This document shows positions 8,557 through 16,970 of a DNA stretch of 22,914 nt, in pieces; within the stretch, counting starts at the first letter, position 1; each line of letters opens with the position of its first letter. The notes under the pieces were generated by a model, which was not told the DNA's origin, searched no databases, and worked only from the letters and a program-made list of their open reading frames with translations. The stretch spans positions 1 through 22,914 of the forward strand of contig JAKADE010000004.1 of the NCBI GenBank assembly GCA_021820785.1, in the 5' to 3' direction. This DNA is from Pseudomonadota bacterium (GTDB taxonomy: Bacteria; Pseudomonadota; Gammaproteobacteria; Steroidobacterales; Steroidobacteraceae). The position numbers and the translations under genes were made by a program.

Positions 8557-9087
8557 ATGAGAAGAATACAGGGGATGCTGCTGGCGCTGGCGCTTGCGGT
8601 GGTGGTGGCTGGACCGGCCGCAGCCGCCGGACTCACCTTCGGGCAATGGCGCGTGGCGACCACCACCGGGGGCCATTACGCGTATGCGGCGACCGTCAAT
8701 CATCGCGGTGAGCTGTTCGGGGAATTCTGCGACTACAAGTCGGCCTCGTGCCGCTGGCTGCTCGCGGTGCACACTCCCTGCAGCTTCGGCGACGTTTATC
8801 CCGTGCTCGCCAATTCCGCCGCCGGCGCCAATCCCATCGCCATCTTCTGCGTCGGTGCGATCGGGGCGCACACCTACGGCATGGCGCTGATGAACGGCAA
8901 GAAGCTCCAGGCGAGCATCGCAAATGCCCACCGGGTGGGATTCGCGGTACCGCTGCAGAACGGACGGTTCGTGTTTTCACGCTTCGCACTGCAGGGCCGC
9001 TTGCAGGCCACCGCGCTGCTGAAACGGTCCTTTTCGGCCGAAATCGAGCGGCGCCGGCAGGCGCCTGTCGCTGAATTGCGACTCTGA
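8557..9087 (+). CDS. Exported protein of unknown function, cysteine-containing
   Basis: I do not recognise this family. The 176-residue product starts with a signal peptide: two arginines, a leucine- and valine-rich core and a probable cleavage after AAAA at about residue 23. The mature protein has four cysteines in FCDYKSASC, PCSFG and IFCVG, consistent with two disulfides in the periplasm. The chosen ATG has a GGAG site 6 nt upstream at 8547-8550; in-frame ATGs at 8542 and 8545 overlap that site and are less likely. The C-terminal half (VGFAVPLQNGRFVFSRFAL) faintly recalls the IalB-type small exported proteins, but I would not assign that name. It stands between cyd and the RND unit, in the same orientation, and is followed by two hairpins. 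Confidence 0.75.
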   Translation: MRRIQGMLLALALAVVVAGPAAAAGLTFGQWRVATTTGGHYAYAATVNHRGELFGEFCDYKSASCRWLLAVHTPCSFGDVYPVLANSAAGANPIAIFCVGAIGAHTYGMALMNGKKLQASIANAHRVGFAVPLQNGRFVFSRFALQGRLQATALLKRSFSAEIERRRQAPVAELRL

Positions 9088-9131
9088 GGCGTCCGCAGCG
9101 CCTCGCCCGGTGCGCCTGGAAGCGCGCCGGG
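9086..9131 (+). terminator. Two consecutive hairpins after the exported-protein gene
   Basis: GAGGCG at 9086-9091 pairs with CGCCTC at 9099-9104 around a 7-nt loop, starting inside the stop codon. CCCGGTGCGC at 9106-9115 pairs with GCGCGCCGGG at 9122-9131 around a 6-nt loop, with one G-T wobble. Neither is followed by a U-rich run, so they are terminator-like at best. Confidence 0.35.
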
Positions 9132-9207
9132 TCGACGGCCTCCTGCATGGCGCGACCAGCGTCCGGATCGGCACGTCAAGCCGTGCCGAATGGGACAGGG
9201 AAACGGT

Positions 9208-9213
9208 TAAAAT
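9208..9213 (+). promoter_or_regulatory. Candidate -10 element upstream of the RND operon
   Basis: TAAAAT (5 of 6 consensus positions) sits in the only AT-rich stretch of the 250-bp gap, GGTTAAAATAGTAG. The -35 region is poor. A start near 9220 would give a leader of about 115 nt containing the inverted repeat at 9248-9279. Confidence 0.35.
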
Positions 9214-9247
9214 AGTAGGCTCTACCCATTGCGGATGCGCATGCTGC

Positions 9248-9279
9248 GGTCCGGACGTCCGGCTCGGGACATCCGGACC
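9248..9279 (+). repeat. Inverted repeat in the RND operon leader, possible operator
   Basis: GGTCCGGA at 9248-9255 is an exact inverted repeat of TCCGGACC at 9272-9279. The left arm overlaps a 12-bp perfect palindrome, CCGGACGTCCGG at 9251-9262. The TCCGGA core therefore appears repeatedly within 32 bp, just downstream of the candidate -10. It could be an operator for an efflux regulator or an RNA hairpin; no regulator gene is adjacent. Confidence 0.4.
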
Positions 9280-9336
9280 CTTTGCGCGTGCCCCCCGCGA
9301 GCACATAGGAGACTGGGAGTCGTGGAGAAGCGCGTG

Positions 9337-10458
9337 ATGTGGCGGCGACTGTTGATCGTGCTCGTCGCAATGGCCGTCGTGCTGGGTGGGGTGACCGCGT
9401 GGAACGCGATCAAGGCGCACTTCATTCACCAGTTCATGGTGAAGAACGCCAGCCAGCCCCAGACGGTGAGCACGGCGACGGTGGAGTATTCACTCTGGCA
9501 GCCGCACGTGAGCGCCGTCGGCAGCCTGCGCGCCGTGCATGGCGTTGAGGTCACCACCCAGCTCGCCGGCATGGTCCAGAACATCGACTTTCGCTCCGGA
9601 GAGTCGGTGCGCGCCGGACAGGTGCTCGTACAACTCAATGCCGCGCCGGACATCGCGCAACTTCATTCGCTGCAGGCCGCGGCGCACTACGCGGCCCTGA
9701 CCTACCAGCGTGATGTCCTGCAGTACAAGGCGCAGGCCATCGGCAAAGCGACGCTCGATGCGGCGACCGCCAACTGGAAGAGCGCTGAAGCGCAGGCGAC
9801 CTCGCAAGCGGCGCTCGTTGCGGAGAAGACGGTGCGCGCACCCTTCTCCGGCCGACTCGGGATCACGACCGTCAATCCGGGCCAGTACCTGCAGCCCGGG
9901 ACCGCCATTGTGAGCCTGGAGTCGCTCGACCCGATCTACGTGGACTTCAACTTGCCGCAGAGCGATCTGTCGCGCGTGCACGTCGGCGACGTGACGCACG
10001 TGACGACCGACGCATTTCCCGGCAAGAGCTTCACCGGGCGGGTGACCTCGATTGATTCGCTGGTCGATCCATCGACGCGAAACTTCGAAGCTGAAGCGAC
10101 CATTGCGAATCCCGGCTTGCTGCTGCGGCCGGGAATGTTCGTGGACACCGACGTGCAGTCCGGCGCCCAGCAGCGCTACTTGACGCTGCCGCAGACGGCG
10201 ATCACGTACAACCCGTACGGCGATACGGTGTTCGTGGTGCACAAGGGAGCCGGACCGAAGGCGAACGACACCGTCGAGCAGGTGTTCGTGACCCTGGGCC
10301 CGACTCGCGGTGATCAGATCGCCGTGCTGAAGGGAATCAAGGCCGGAGACCAGATCGTGACCAGCGGCCAGCTGAAGCTGAAGAACGGTTCACCCGTCAT
10401 CATCAACAACAGCGTGCAGCCGCTGAGCAATCCGAACCCCTCGCCGCAGGAACATTGA
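9337..10458 (+). CDS. RND efflux periplasmic adaptor (membrane fusion protein)
   Basis: This is the adaptor that joins an inner-membrane RND pump to an outer-membrane channel. The 373-residue product has an N-terminal membrane anchor (LLIVLVAMAVVLGG, residues 5-18) and no lipobox. A barrel-sandwich half-motif follows (GMVQNIDFRSGESVRAGQVL), then a short helical hairpin and the second half (VRAPFSGRLGITTVNPGQYL), then beta-barrel and membrane-proximal domains. The ATG at 9337 has GGAG 9 nt upstream. A GTG at 9322 with AGGAG at 9307-9311 is an equally defensible start, adding five residues. The pump gene begins 10 bp after its stop codon, so the two form one operon. No outer-membrane factor gene is present, so a TolC-type channel must come from elsewhere. 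The substrate is unknown. Confidence 0.93.
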   Translation: MWRRLLIVLVAMAVVLGGVTAWNAIKAHFIHQFMVKNASQPQTVSTATVEYSLWQPHVSAVGSLRAVHGVEVTTQLAGMVQNIDFRSGESVRAGQVLVQLNAAPDIAQLHSLQAAAHYAALTYQRDVLQYKAQAIGKATLDAATANWKSAEAQATSQAALVAEKTVRAPFSGRLGITTVNPGQYLQPGTAIVSLESLDPIYVDFNLPQSDLSRVHVGDVTHVTTDAFPGKSFTGRVTSIDSLVDPSTRNFEAEATIANPGLLLRPGMFVDTDVQSGAQQRYLTLPQTAITYNPYGDTVFVVHKGAGPKANDTVEQVFVTLGPTRGDQIAVLKGIKAGDQIVTSGQLKLKNGSPVIINNSVQPLSNPNPSPQEH

Positions 10459-10468
10459 GGCGTCCGGC

Positions 10469-13400
10469 GTGAAGTTCACCGAAATATTCATCCGCCGGCC
10501 GGTCCTGTCGGCGGTCGTCAGTCTGCTGATGCTGGTGCTCGGCATCCGCGCGATCTTTTCGCTGCCGGTGACGCAGTACCCCAAGACCCAGAGCGCGGTC
10601 ATCACGGTCACCACCGACTACTACGGCGCGGATGCCCAGACCGTGGCCGGATTCATTACCCAGCCGCTCGAGGCCGCGATCGCCCAGGCGCAGGGCATCG
10701 ACTACATGGCTTCCTCGTCGAGCACGGGCAGCTCCGTGATTACCGCGACGTTGCGGCTCAATTACAGTGCCAACCGCGCCCTCACCGAGATCAGCGCGCA
10801 GGTCAATGCGGTGCGCAATCAGTTGCCGCCGCAATCGCAGCTGCCGGTCATCCAGCTGGCGAAGAACCAGACCACCGACACGATGTACATCGGCTACTTC
10901 AGCAATGTCGTCCCGACCAATGCGCTGACTGACTTCCTGCTGCGCGTCGTACAGCCTCAACTCAATGCCATTCCCGGCGTGCAGAACGCAGAAGTGCTGG
11001 GCGGACGCACCTTCGCGCTGCGCGCGTGGCTCGATCCCAATCGCATGGCGGCACACGGCGTCACCGCCGCAGACGTCTACCAGGCCTTGGCGTCGAACAA
11101 TTACCTGTCCGCTGCAGGTGAGACCAAGGGCCAGATGGTGAGCATCAAGCTCACCGCCTCGACCAATCCGCAGACCCTGCGCGGATTCCGCAACCTGGTG
11201 ATCCGCGACCAGAACGGCGCGCTCGTGCGGCTGAAGGACGTGGCCACGGTGGTGCTGGGGGCACAGAATTACAACTCGGCCGTGCGCTTCAGTGGCCGAC
11301 CGGGCGTATTCATCGGCATCAAGTCCGCACCGAGCGCCAGCGTGCTGACCGTGGCGAAGCGGGTCAAGGAGGCCCTGCCGGTGATCGCCCGGCAGCTGCC
11401 GAATGGGATCACGCAGAAGGTGGTGTTCGATGGCACCACATTCATTTACGCCTCGATCGTCGACGTCGTGCGCACGCTCATCGAGACGCTGCTGATCGTC
11501 ACGGTGGTGATCTTTCTGTTCCTCGGCAGCCCGCGGGCCTCCGCAGTTCCGGCGCTGGCGATGCCGCTGTCGATCGTCGGTGCATTCATTTTCATGCTGG
11601 CGCTCGGCTATTCGATCAACCTGCTGACGCTCCTGGCGCTGGTGCTGGCGATCGGGCTCGTGGTCGACGATGCCATCATCGTGGTGGAGAACATCGACCG
11701 CCACATGAAAGAAGGGAAATCACCGCTCGATGCGGCCATTCTCGGCGCGCACGAGCTCAATGGCCCGATCATCGCGATGACGGTCGTGCTGGTGGCCGCC
11801 TATGCGCCGATCGCCTTCCAGACCGGTCTCACCGGCGCGCTGTTCACCCAGTTCGCCTTCACGCTGGTCGGCGCCGTGATCTGCTCGGCCATCATCGCGC
11901 TCACCCTCTCGCCGATGATGTGTTCGCGGATCTTCCACAGCAATCAGGAGGACAACCGCTTCACGCACATGCTCGATCGCGGCTTCAATCGGCTACGCGG
12001 TAGCTACCGGCGCGTACTGTCGAACTGGCTGCGGACCTGGCCGGTGCTCATCGTGCTCGGCGTCGTGCTGCTTGGCGGGGTGTTCTATCTGTTCAATACC
12101 TCCAAATCGCAGCTGGCCCCGCAGGAAGACCAGGGCGTGGTGCTGTATCAGCTGATCGGGCCGCCGGATGCGACCCTGCAGCAGATGCAGACCTACACGC
12201 AGCAGATTTTCAGGGCCGCCCGGACGCTGCCGGAATACCGTCAGGCGTTTCAGCTGATCGGTTCACCGGCGGTCAATCAGGGCTTCGGCGGCATTCTGCT
12301 CAAACCCTGGGATCAGCGCACCCGTAACGCCACGCAGATTCAGCAGGTGCTGCAGCAGCGCTGGAATCACATCGCCGGGGCGCAGGTCGCGGCGTTCCAG
12401 TTCCCCTCGCTGCCCGGTGCGCAGGGTCTGCCGGTGCAGTTCGTGATCACCACGGCCCAGCCGATCAGCAACCTGTATGACGTGGCGCAGAAGGTGCTCG
12501 ACAAGGCGCGTGCCAGCGGACTGTTCTTCTTCGTCGATTCGGATCTGAAGATCGATCAGCCGCAGGATAAGATCGTCGTCAATCCGTACAAGGTGGCCGA
12601 TCTCGGACTCACGCAGCAGGCCGTCGCCGCGACGCTCGGCGCCGCGCTCGGCGGCGGTTACGTCAATTACTTCGAGCTTTCCGGCCGCTCCTATCAGGTC
12701 ATTCCGCAGGTGCTGCAGCGGTTCCGGCTGAACCCGAGCCAGGTGCTCAACTATCACCTGCGCACGCCGAGCGGTGCAATCGTGCAGCTCGGCACGGTGG
12801 CACGCCTGAAGCGAGAGGTCGTGCCGGAGTCGATCAATCACTTCCAGCGACTTAATTCCGCGACCATCGCCGGAGCGCCGGCCGTTTCGCAAGGCGAGGC
12901 GCTGGCATTTCTGCGCAAAGCGCTGCAGTCCGTGGCGCCGAGCGGCTTCACGGCGGACTACGCCGGTGAGTCCCGCCAGTTCATGAGCGGCACGAACAGC
13001 TTCCTGATCACCTTCGGCTTTGCGTTGATCATCGTGTTCCTGGCGCTGGCGGCGCTGTTCGAGAGCTTCCGCGACCCGGTGGTCATCCTGGTGTCCGTGC
13101 CAGCGGCGCTGTTCGGCGCGCTGCTGTTCATCAACATCGGGGTGACGACGCTCAATATCTACACACAGGTCGGACTCGTGACGCTCCTCGGCCTGATCAG
13201 CAAGCACGGGATTCTGATGGTGCAGTTCGCCAACGACCTGCAGCGTGCCGGGCACAAGAAGCTGCAGGCGATCGAAGAGGCCGCTGAGGTGCGGTTGCGA
13301 CCGATCCTGATGACCACGGCGGCAATGGTCGTGGGCGTGCTGCCGATGGTGTTCGCAACGGGGGCCGGCGCCGCCGGGCGGCGTGCGATGGGCGTGGTGA

Positions 13401-13519
13401 TCGCCACGGGTCTGTCGATTGGCACGCTGTTCACGCTGTTCATCGTGCCGGCGGTGTATCTGCTGCTGGCGGCCGATCATGAACGCGAGCGCGCGCTCGC
13501 CGGGCCGGTCGCGGAATAG
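10469..13519 (+). CDS. RND-type efflux pump, HAE1 family permease
   Basis: This is a proton-driven inner-membrane pump of the AcrB/MexB superfamily. The 1016-residue product starts with the classic FIRRPVLSAVVSLLMLVLG first span and has two six-span halves, each with a large periplasmic domain. The proton-relay aspartates are present in TM4 (GLVVDDAIIVVENIDRHMKEG) and the essential lysine in TM10 (GLISKHGILMVQFAN). The start codon is GTG at 10469, preceded by GAGG at 10456-10459, which overlaps the stop of the adaptor gene. It is slightly shorter than AcrB (1049). It resembles pumps of multidrug or solvent type, but the sequence does not fix the substrate. Confidence 0.95.
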   Translation: MKFTEIFIRRPVLSAVVSLLMLVLGIRAIFSLPVTQYPKTQSAVITVTTDYYGADAQTVAGFITQPLEAAIAQAQGIDYMASSSSTGSSVITATLRLNYSANRALTEISAQVNAVRNQLPPQSQLPVIQLAKNQTTDTMYIGYFSNVVPTNALTDFLLRVVQPQLNAIPGVQNAEVLGGRTFALRAWLDPNRMAAHGVTAADVYQALASNNYLSAAGETKGQMVSIKLTASTNPQTLRGFRNLVIRDQNGALVRLKDVATVVLGAQNYNSAVRFSGRPGVFIGIKSAPSASVLTVAKRVKEALPVIARQLPNGITQKVVFDGTTFIYASIVDVVRTLIETLLIVTVVIFLFLGSPRASAVPALAMPLSIVGAFIFMLALGYSINLLTLLALVLAIGLVVDDAIIVVENIDRHMKEGKSPLDAAILGAHELNGPIIAMTVVLVAAYAPIAFQTGLTGALFTQFAFTLVGAVICSAIIALTLSPMMCSRIFHSNQEDNRFTHMLDRGFNRLRGSYRRVLSNWLRTWPVLIVLGVVLLGGVFYLFNTSKSQLAPQEDQGVVLYQLIGPPDATLQQMQTYTQQIFRAARTLPEYRQAFQLIGSPAVNQGFGGILLKPWDQRTRNATQIQQVLQQRWNHIAGAQVAAFQFPSLPGAQGLPVQFVITTAQPISNLYDVAQKVLDKARASGLFFFVDSDLKIDQPQDKIVVNPYKVADLGLTQQAVAATLGAALGGGYVNYFELSGRSYQVIPQVLQRFRLNPSQVLNYHLRTPSGAIVQLGTVARLKREVVPESINHFQRLNSATIAGAPAVSQGEALAFLRKALQSVAPSGFTADYAGESRQFMSGTNSFLITFGFALIIVFLALAALFESFRDPVVILVSVPAALFGALLFINIGVTTLNIYTQVGLVTLLGLISKHGILMVQFANDLQRAGHKKLQAIEEAAEVRLRPILMTTAAMVVGVLPMVFATGAGAAGRRAMGVVIATGLSIGTLFTLFIVPAVYLLLAADHERERALAGPVAE

Positions 13520-13525
13520 GCACCA

Positions 13526-13557
13526 TGCGCGGCGGCGAAGCTCTCCGCCGCCGCGCA
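13526..13557 (+). terminator. Perfect 12-bp hairpin between the RND operon and ubiD
   Basis: TGCGCGGCGGCG at 13526-13537 is an exact inverted repeat of CGCCGCCGCGCA at 13546-13557, with an 8-nt loop. It starts 6 bp after the RND pump stop codon and ends 4 bp before the FNR box of ubiD. There is no U tract, but the stem is very stable and well placed to insulate the two operons. Confidence 0.55.
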
Positions 13558-13561
13558 GAAA

Positions 13562-13575
13562 TTGATCCGCATCAA
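13562..13575 (+). promoter_or_regulatory. FNR-type box upstream of ubiD-ubiU-ubiV
   Basis: TTGATCCGCATCAA matches the FNR consensus TTGATNNNNATCAA at every defined position. Its centre is 42.5 bp before the ubiD ATG. With class II activation (centre near -41.5), transcription would start at or just before that ATG. Possible -10 elements are TTTAAC at 13595-13600 or the overlapping TAACGT at 13597-13602. There is no ribosome binding site before the ATG, so the mRNA may be leaderless or nearly so. Confidence 0.85.
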
Positions 13576-13610
13576 GCCGGGCGGCGCATGGCGGTTTAAC
13601 GTGCGCGCGG

Positions 13611-15083
13611 ATGGCTTATCACGATTTGCGCGCATTCCTCGCGCACCTGCAAGAGCGCGGCGATCTGCGCCGCGTATCCGTGCCGGTCGATCCGGAACTC
13701 GAAAGCACGTCGCTGTGCCTGCGCGCCTTGCAGCGTCAGGGCCCGGCGCTGCTGTTCGAGAAGCCGGTCGGCGCGCACCATGCGCTGCTGGGCAATCTGT
13801 TCGGTCATGCCCGGCGCATCGAGGCGGCGCTCGGACCGGAGCGGGCCGGCTCCCTGCGCGCGCTGGGGGAAATGCTTGCCGCGCTGAAGGAGCCGCACTG
13901 GCCGGGCAGCGTGCGCGAGGCACTTTCAAGCTGGCCCCAATTTGCACAGCTGGCGCACGTTGCGCCGCGCCGCCAGCCGCGCGCGCCGTTCCAGGAGCAT
14001 ACCCTCGGCGGCGGGCAGATCGACCTGGGGTTGCTGCCGATCCAGCGCTGCTGGCCGCAGGACGCAGCCCGCCTGATCACCCTCGGTCTGGTGGTGACCC
14101 GCGGACCGCGCAAGGCGCGCCAGAACGTTGCGATCTATCGCCAGCAGGTGATCGGCCGCGACCGACTCATCATGCGCTGGCTGGCCCATCGCGGAGGCGC
14201 TGGCGATTACGCCGACTGGCAGACCGATCGTCCCGGGGAGCCGTTTCCCGTGCTCATCGCGATCGGCACTGATCCGGCGACGCTGCTCGCCGCAGCCGCT
14301 CCCATCCCCGACACCCTCTCGGAATACGAGTTCGCCGGACTGCTGCGCGGGGAGCGCAGCAACCTCGTGCGCTGCGATCTGACCGGACTCGACGCGCCGG
14401 CGGGCGCCGAAATCGTCCTCGAGGGCTTCATCCATCCGGGCGACACGGCGCTCGAAGGGCCGTTCGGGGATCACACCGGGTACTACAACTCGCAGGCGAG
14501 CTTCCCGGTGCTCACGCTCGAGCGGATGCACCTGCGCGAGGGAGCGATCTACCAGGGCAGTTACATGGGCCGCTCGCCGCATGACGAGCCCTCGGTGATG
14601 GCAGTGGCGCTCAACGAGGTGTTCGTCCCTATCCTGCGCCGGGTGTTCCCGGAGATCGTCGACTTCTACCTGCCCCCGGAAGCCTGTTCCTACCGCGTTG
14701 CTGTCGTCAGCATCCGCAAGCAGTACGCCGGCCATGCGCGCCGGATCATGATGGCGGTCTGGTCGTATCTGCGCCAGTTCACCTACACGAAGTTCGTGAT
14801 CATCACCGATGAGGACATCAACGTACGCAACTGGCAGGAAGTGATCTGGGCGGTCGCGACACGCGTCGACCCGGCCCGGGATTCGATGCTCATCGAGAAC
14901 ACACCGATCGATTATCTCGATTTTGCCAGCCCGGAAAGCGGGCTCGGCTCGAAGCTCGGCCTCGACGCAACCAACAAGTGGCCCGGGGAGACGACGCGCC
15001 AGTGGGGGCGTCCGATCCGGCTCGATGCCGCCGTCGAGCGGCGGGTGGATCAGCTCTGGCAGGAGTGCATCGGTGGTAACTGA
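13611..15083 (+). CDS. ubiD: 4-hydroxy-3-polyprenylbenzoate decarboxylase (UbiD)
   Basis: This prenylated-FMN-dependent, oxygen-independent enzyme removes the carboxyl group of the ubiquinone head-group precursor. The 490-residue product aligns with E. coli UbiD (497) along its length, beginning [20 protein letters not shown]. Conserved blocks include [49 protein letters not shown] with the active-site acid, [19 protein letters not shown], and [20 protein letters not shown] near the end. UbiX, which makes the cofactor, is not encoded here. The start is fixed by alignment, since no ribosome binding site is present. The gene heads an operon with ubiU, overlapping it by 11 bp, which ties it to the oxygen-independent ubiquinone route. 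Whether the genome has another ubiD cannot be seen. Confidence 0.96.
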   Translation: MAYHDLRAFLAHLQERGDLRRVSVPVDPELESTSLCLRALQRQGPALLFEKPVGAHHALLGNLFGHARRIEAALGPERAGSLRALGEMLAALKEPHWPGSVREALSSWPQFAQLAHVAPRRQPRAPFQEHTLGGGQIDLGLLPIQRCWPQDAARLITLGLVVTRGPRKARQNVAIYRQQVIGRDRLIMRWLAHRGGAGDYADWQTDRPGEPFPVLIAIGTDPATLLAAAAPIPDTLSEYEFAGLLRGERSNLVRCDLTGLDAPAGAEIVLEGFIHPGDTALEGPFGDHTGYYNSQASFPVLTLERMHLREGAIYQGSYMGRSPHDEPSVMAVALNEVFVPILRRVFPEIVDFYLPPEACSYRVAVVSIRKQYAGHARRIMMAVWSYLRQFTYTKFVIITDEDINVRNWQEVIWAVATRVDPARDSMLIENTPIDYLDFASPESGLGSKLGLDATNKWPGETTRQWGRPIRLDAAVERRVDQLWQECIGGN

Positions 15084-16089
15084 GCGCCCCGGAATCGAGC
15101 TGGTGTGCCCGGCGGGCAGTCTGCCGGCTCTCCATGCCGCGATCGACAATGGCGCCGACGCCGTCTATCTCGGCTTTCGCGATGGGCTCAACGCGCGCAA
15201 TTTCCCGGGGCTGAATTTCTCGCCGGCGGAGGCCGCCAGAGGAATCGAATACGCACATCGTCGCGGCGCGCGGGTCTTCGTTGCCCTCAACGTATATCCG
15301 CGGCCGACCCGCTGGGCGGCGGCAACGGCTGCCGTCGATGCCGCTGCCGATGCCGGTGCGGACGCGCTGATCCTGGCCGACGCCGGTCTGCTGCAGTATG
15401 CCGCCGAGCGGCATCCGGCCCTGGGTCGTCATCTGTCGGTACAGGGTTCGGCGACCAACTGGCGCGCGCTGCAATTCTACCGCGAACGCTTCGGCATCCG
15501 CCGCGCGGTACTGCCGCGCGTGCTATCCGTGGCACAGGTGCAGCGGGTAATCGAGCGCTGCGGCATCGAAATCGAAGTGTTCGGCTTCGGCAGTCTGTGC
15601 ATCATGGTGGAGGGGCGCTGCGCGCTCTCGGCGCACGTCACTGGGGAGTCTCCCAATACCCACGGGGTGTGCTCGCCGGCGCACGCGGTGCGGTGGCAGG
15701 AGCAGCCGAGTGGCCGCCAAGCGCGACTGAATGGTGTACTGATCGACGAGTTCGCAGCGCACGAAGCGGCCGGTTATCCCACCCTGTGCAAGGGCCGCTT
15801 CGAAGCGCTCGGTTCGGTGATGCATGCCCTCGAGGAGCCGACCAGCCTAAATGTGCTGGAGATTCTGCCTCAGCTGCTCGATGCGGGCGTGCGCGCCATC
15901 AAGGTCGAGGGCCGGCAGCGAAGTCCGGCGTATGTAGCGCAGGTGACGCGCGCACTGCGAGCCGCGCTCGATGCCTGCCGGCGCGATCCTGCGGGCTACC
16001 GGCCCCCGGCCGTGCCGGCTGCTGCGCTTGCGCGGCTCACCGAGGGCCACGCGCAGACACTGGGGGCCTATAGCAGGCCCTGGCAATGA
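15073..16089 (+). CDS. ubiU: Oxygen-independent ubiquinone hydroxylation protein UbiU
   Basis: UbiU, with UbiV, carries out ring hydroxylations of ubiquinone synthesis without oxygen; it is a U32-peptidase-like protein with a [4Fe-4S] cluster. From the GTG at 15073 the product has 338 residues (E. coli 331). The four cluster cysteines are C176, C183, C200 and C239, each exactly seven positions beyond E. coli C169, C176, C193 and C232. Diagnostic blocks include [32 protein letters not shown] and the C-terminal LGAYSRPWQ. The GTG start overlaps ubiD by 11 bp and has an excellent AGGAG site 7 nt upstream at 15061-15065, inside ubiD. The frame is open further upstream, but that translation lies within ubiD and is not conserved. 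Confidence 0.96.
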   Translation: MVTERPGIELVCPAGSLPALHAAIDNGADAVYLGFRDGLNARNFPGLNFSPAEAARGIEYAHRRGARVFVALNVYPRPTRWAAATAAVDAAADAGADALILADAGLLQYAAERHPALGRHLSVQGSATNWRALQFYRERFGIRRAVLPRVLSVAQVQRVIERCGIEIEVFGFGSLCIMVEGRCALSAHVTGESPNTHGVCSPAHAVRWQEQPSGRQARLNGVLIDEFAAHEAAGYPTLCKGRFEALGSVMHALEEPTSLNVLEILPQLLDAGVRAIKVEGRQRSPAYVAQVTRALRAALDACRRDPAGYRPPAVPAAALARLTEGHAQTLGAYSRPWQ

Positions 16090-16102
16090 AGGAATTCACC
16101 CG

Positions 16103-16966
16103 ATGAAGCTGTCAGTGGGCCCTCTGTTGTATTTCTGGGAGCGCGAGCAGGTGTTCGCCTTCTACCGGATGTTGGCGACTGCGCCGGTCGACAGTGTCTA
16201 TCTCGGGGAAGTAGTGTGTTCCAAGCGCCGGGCGCTGAAACAGGAGGACTGGGAGGCGATCGGGCGGGATCTCGCTGCTGCGGGCAAGGAAGTGATCTTC
16301 TCCACCCTCGCGCTGATCGAGGCGGAATCCGAGCTGGCGGCGCTCGCCCGTCTCGCGGCCGGCAGTGTGACGATCGAAGCCAACGATATGGCCGCAGTGC
16401 AGCTCGCCGGCGGGCGGCCGTTTATCGCCGGGCCGCACCTGAACGTCTATAACGGACCGACCCTGCGACTGCTCGGTGCACTTGGTGCACGGCGCTGGGT
16501 GGCGCCGCTGGAGCTCGATACCGCGGCGATTGCCGAACTGCTCATCGAACGTCCGCAGGACATGGAGTGCGAGGTGTTCGCATACGGCCGGATGCCGCTT
16601 GCATTTTCCGCGCGCTGCTTCAGCGCTCGTGTGCGTCGGCACAACAAGGACGACTGCAATTTCGTCTGCGCCGAGGAGCGCGATGGACTGACCGTTTATA
16701 CGCGCGAACACGAGCCGCTGTTCGCTCTGAACGGGGTGCAGACGCAGTCTGCACAGGTCCGCAATCTGCTCGGCTGTATCGGTGAACTGAAGGCCGCCGG
16801 CGTGCAAATGCTGCGACTGTCCCCGCACTCGGATCTGGCGGTGCCGTTCACCGAGGTGATCGACGCGTTTGCACAGGCGGTACGCGGCGACGAGACCGTA
16901 CAGTGCCCGGCGAGCGCGCTGCCCGGGGGCTACTGCAGCGGGCCGATGCTCGAAGCGACCCGCTGA
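16103..16966 (+). CDS. ubiV: Oxygen-independent ubiquinone hydroxylation protein UbiV
   Basis: UbiV is the partner of UbiU, also a U32-family Fe-S protein. The 287-residue product starts MKLSVGPLLYFWEREQV. Cluster cysteines are C39, C172, C185 and C189; C39 matches E. coli C39 and the other three keep the E. coli spacing (180, 193, 197). The block AYGRMPLAFSARC and the motif DDCNFVC identify the family. The ATG lies 13 bp after the ubiU stop with AAGGA in the gap, so it is the third gene of the ubiD-ubiU-ubiV operon. Its stop codon is only 4 bp from that of the convergent ubiT gene, with no terminator between. Confidence 0.96.
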   Translation: MKLSVGPLLYFWEREQVFAFYRMLATAPVDSVYLGEVVCSKRRALKQEDWEAIGRDLAAAGKEVIFSTLALIEAESELAALARLAAGSVTIEANDMAAVQLAGGRPFIAGPHLNVYNGPTLRLLGALGARRWVAPLELDTAAIAELLIERPQDMECEVFAYGRMPLAFSARCFSARVRRHNKDDCNFVCAEERDGLTVYTREHEPLFALNGVQTQSAQVRNLLGCIGELKAAGVQMLRLSPHSDLAVPFTEVIDAFAQAVRGDETVQCPASALPGGYCSGPMLEATR

Positions 16967-16970
16967 CCGG

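Noticed and set aside
10403..11704. A 433-codon minus-strand frame opposite the RND pump
   Set aside because: Its histidine-, arginine- and glutamine-rich translation is typical of antisense shadow in GC-rich DNA, and the pump on the plus strand explains the region.
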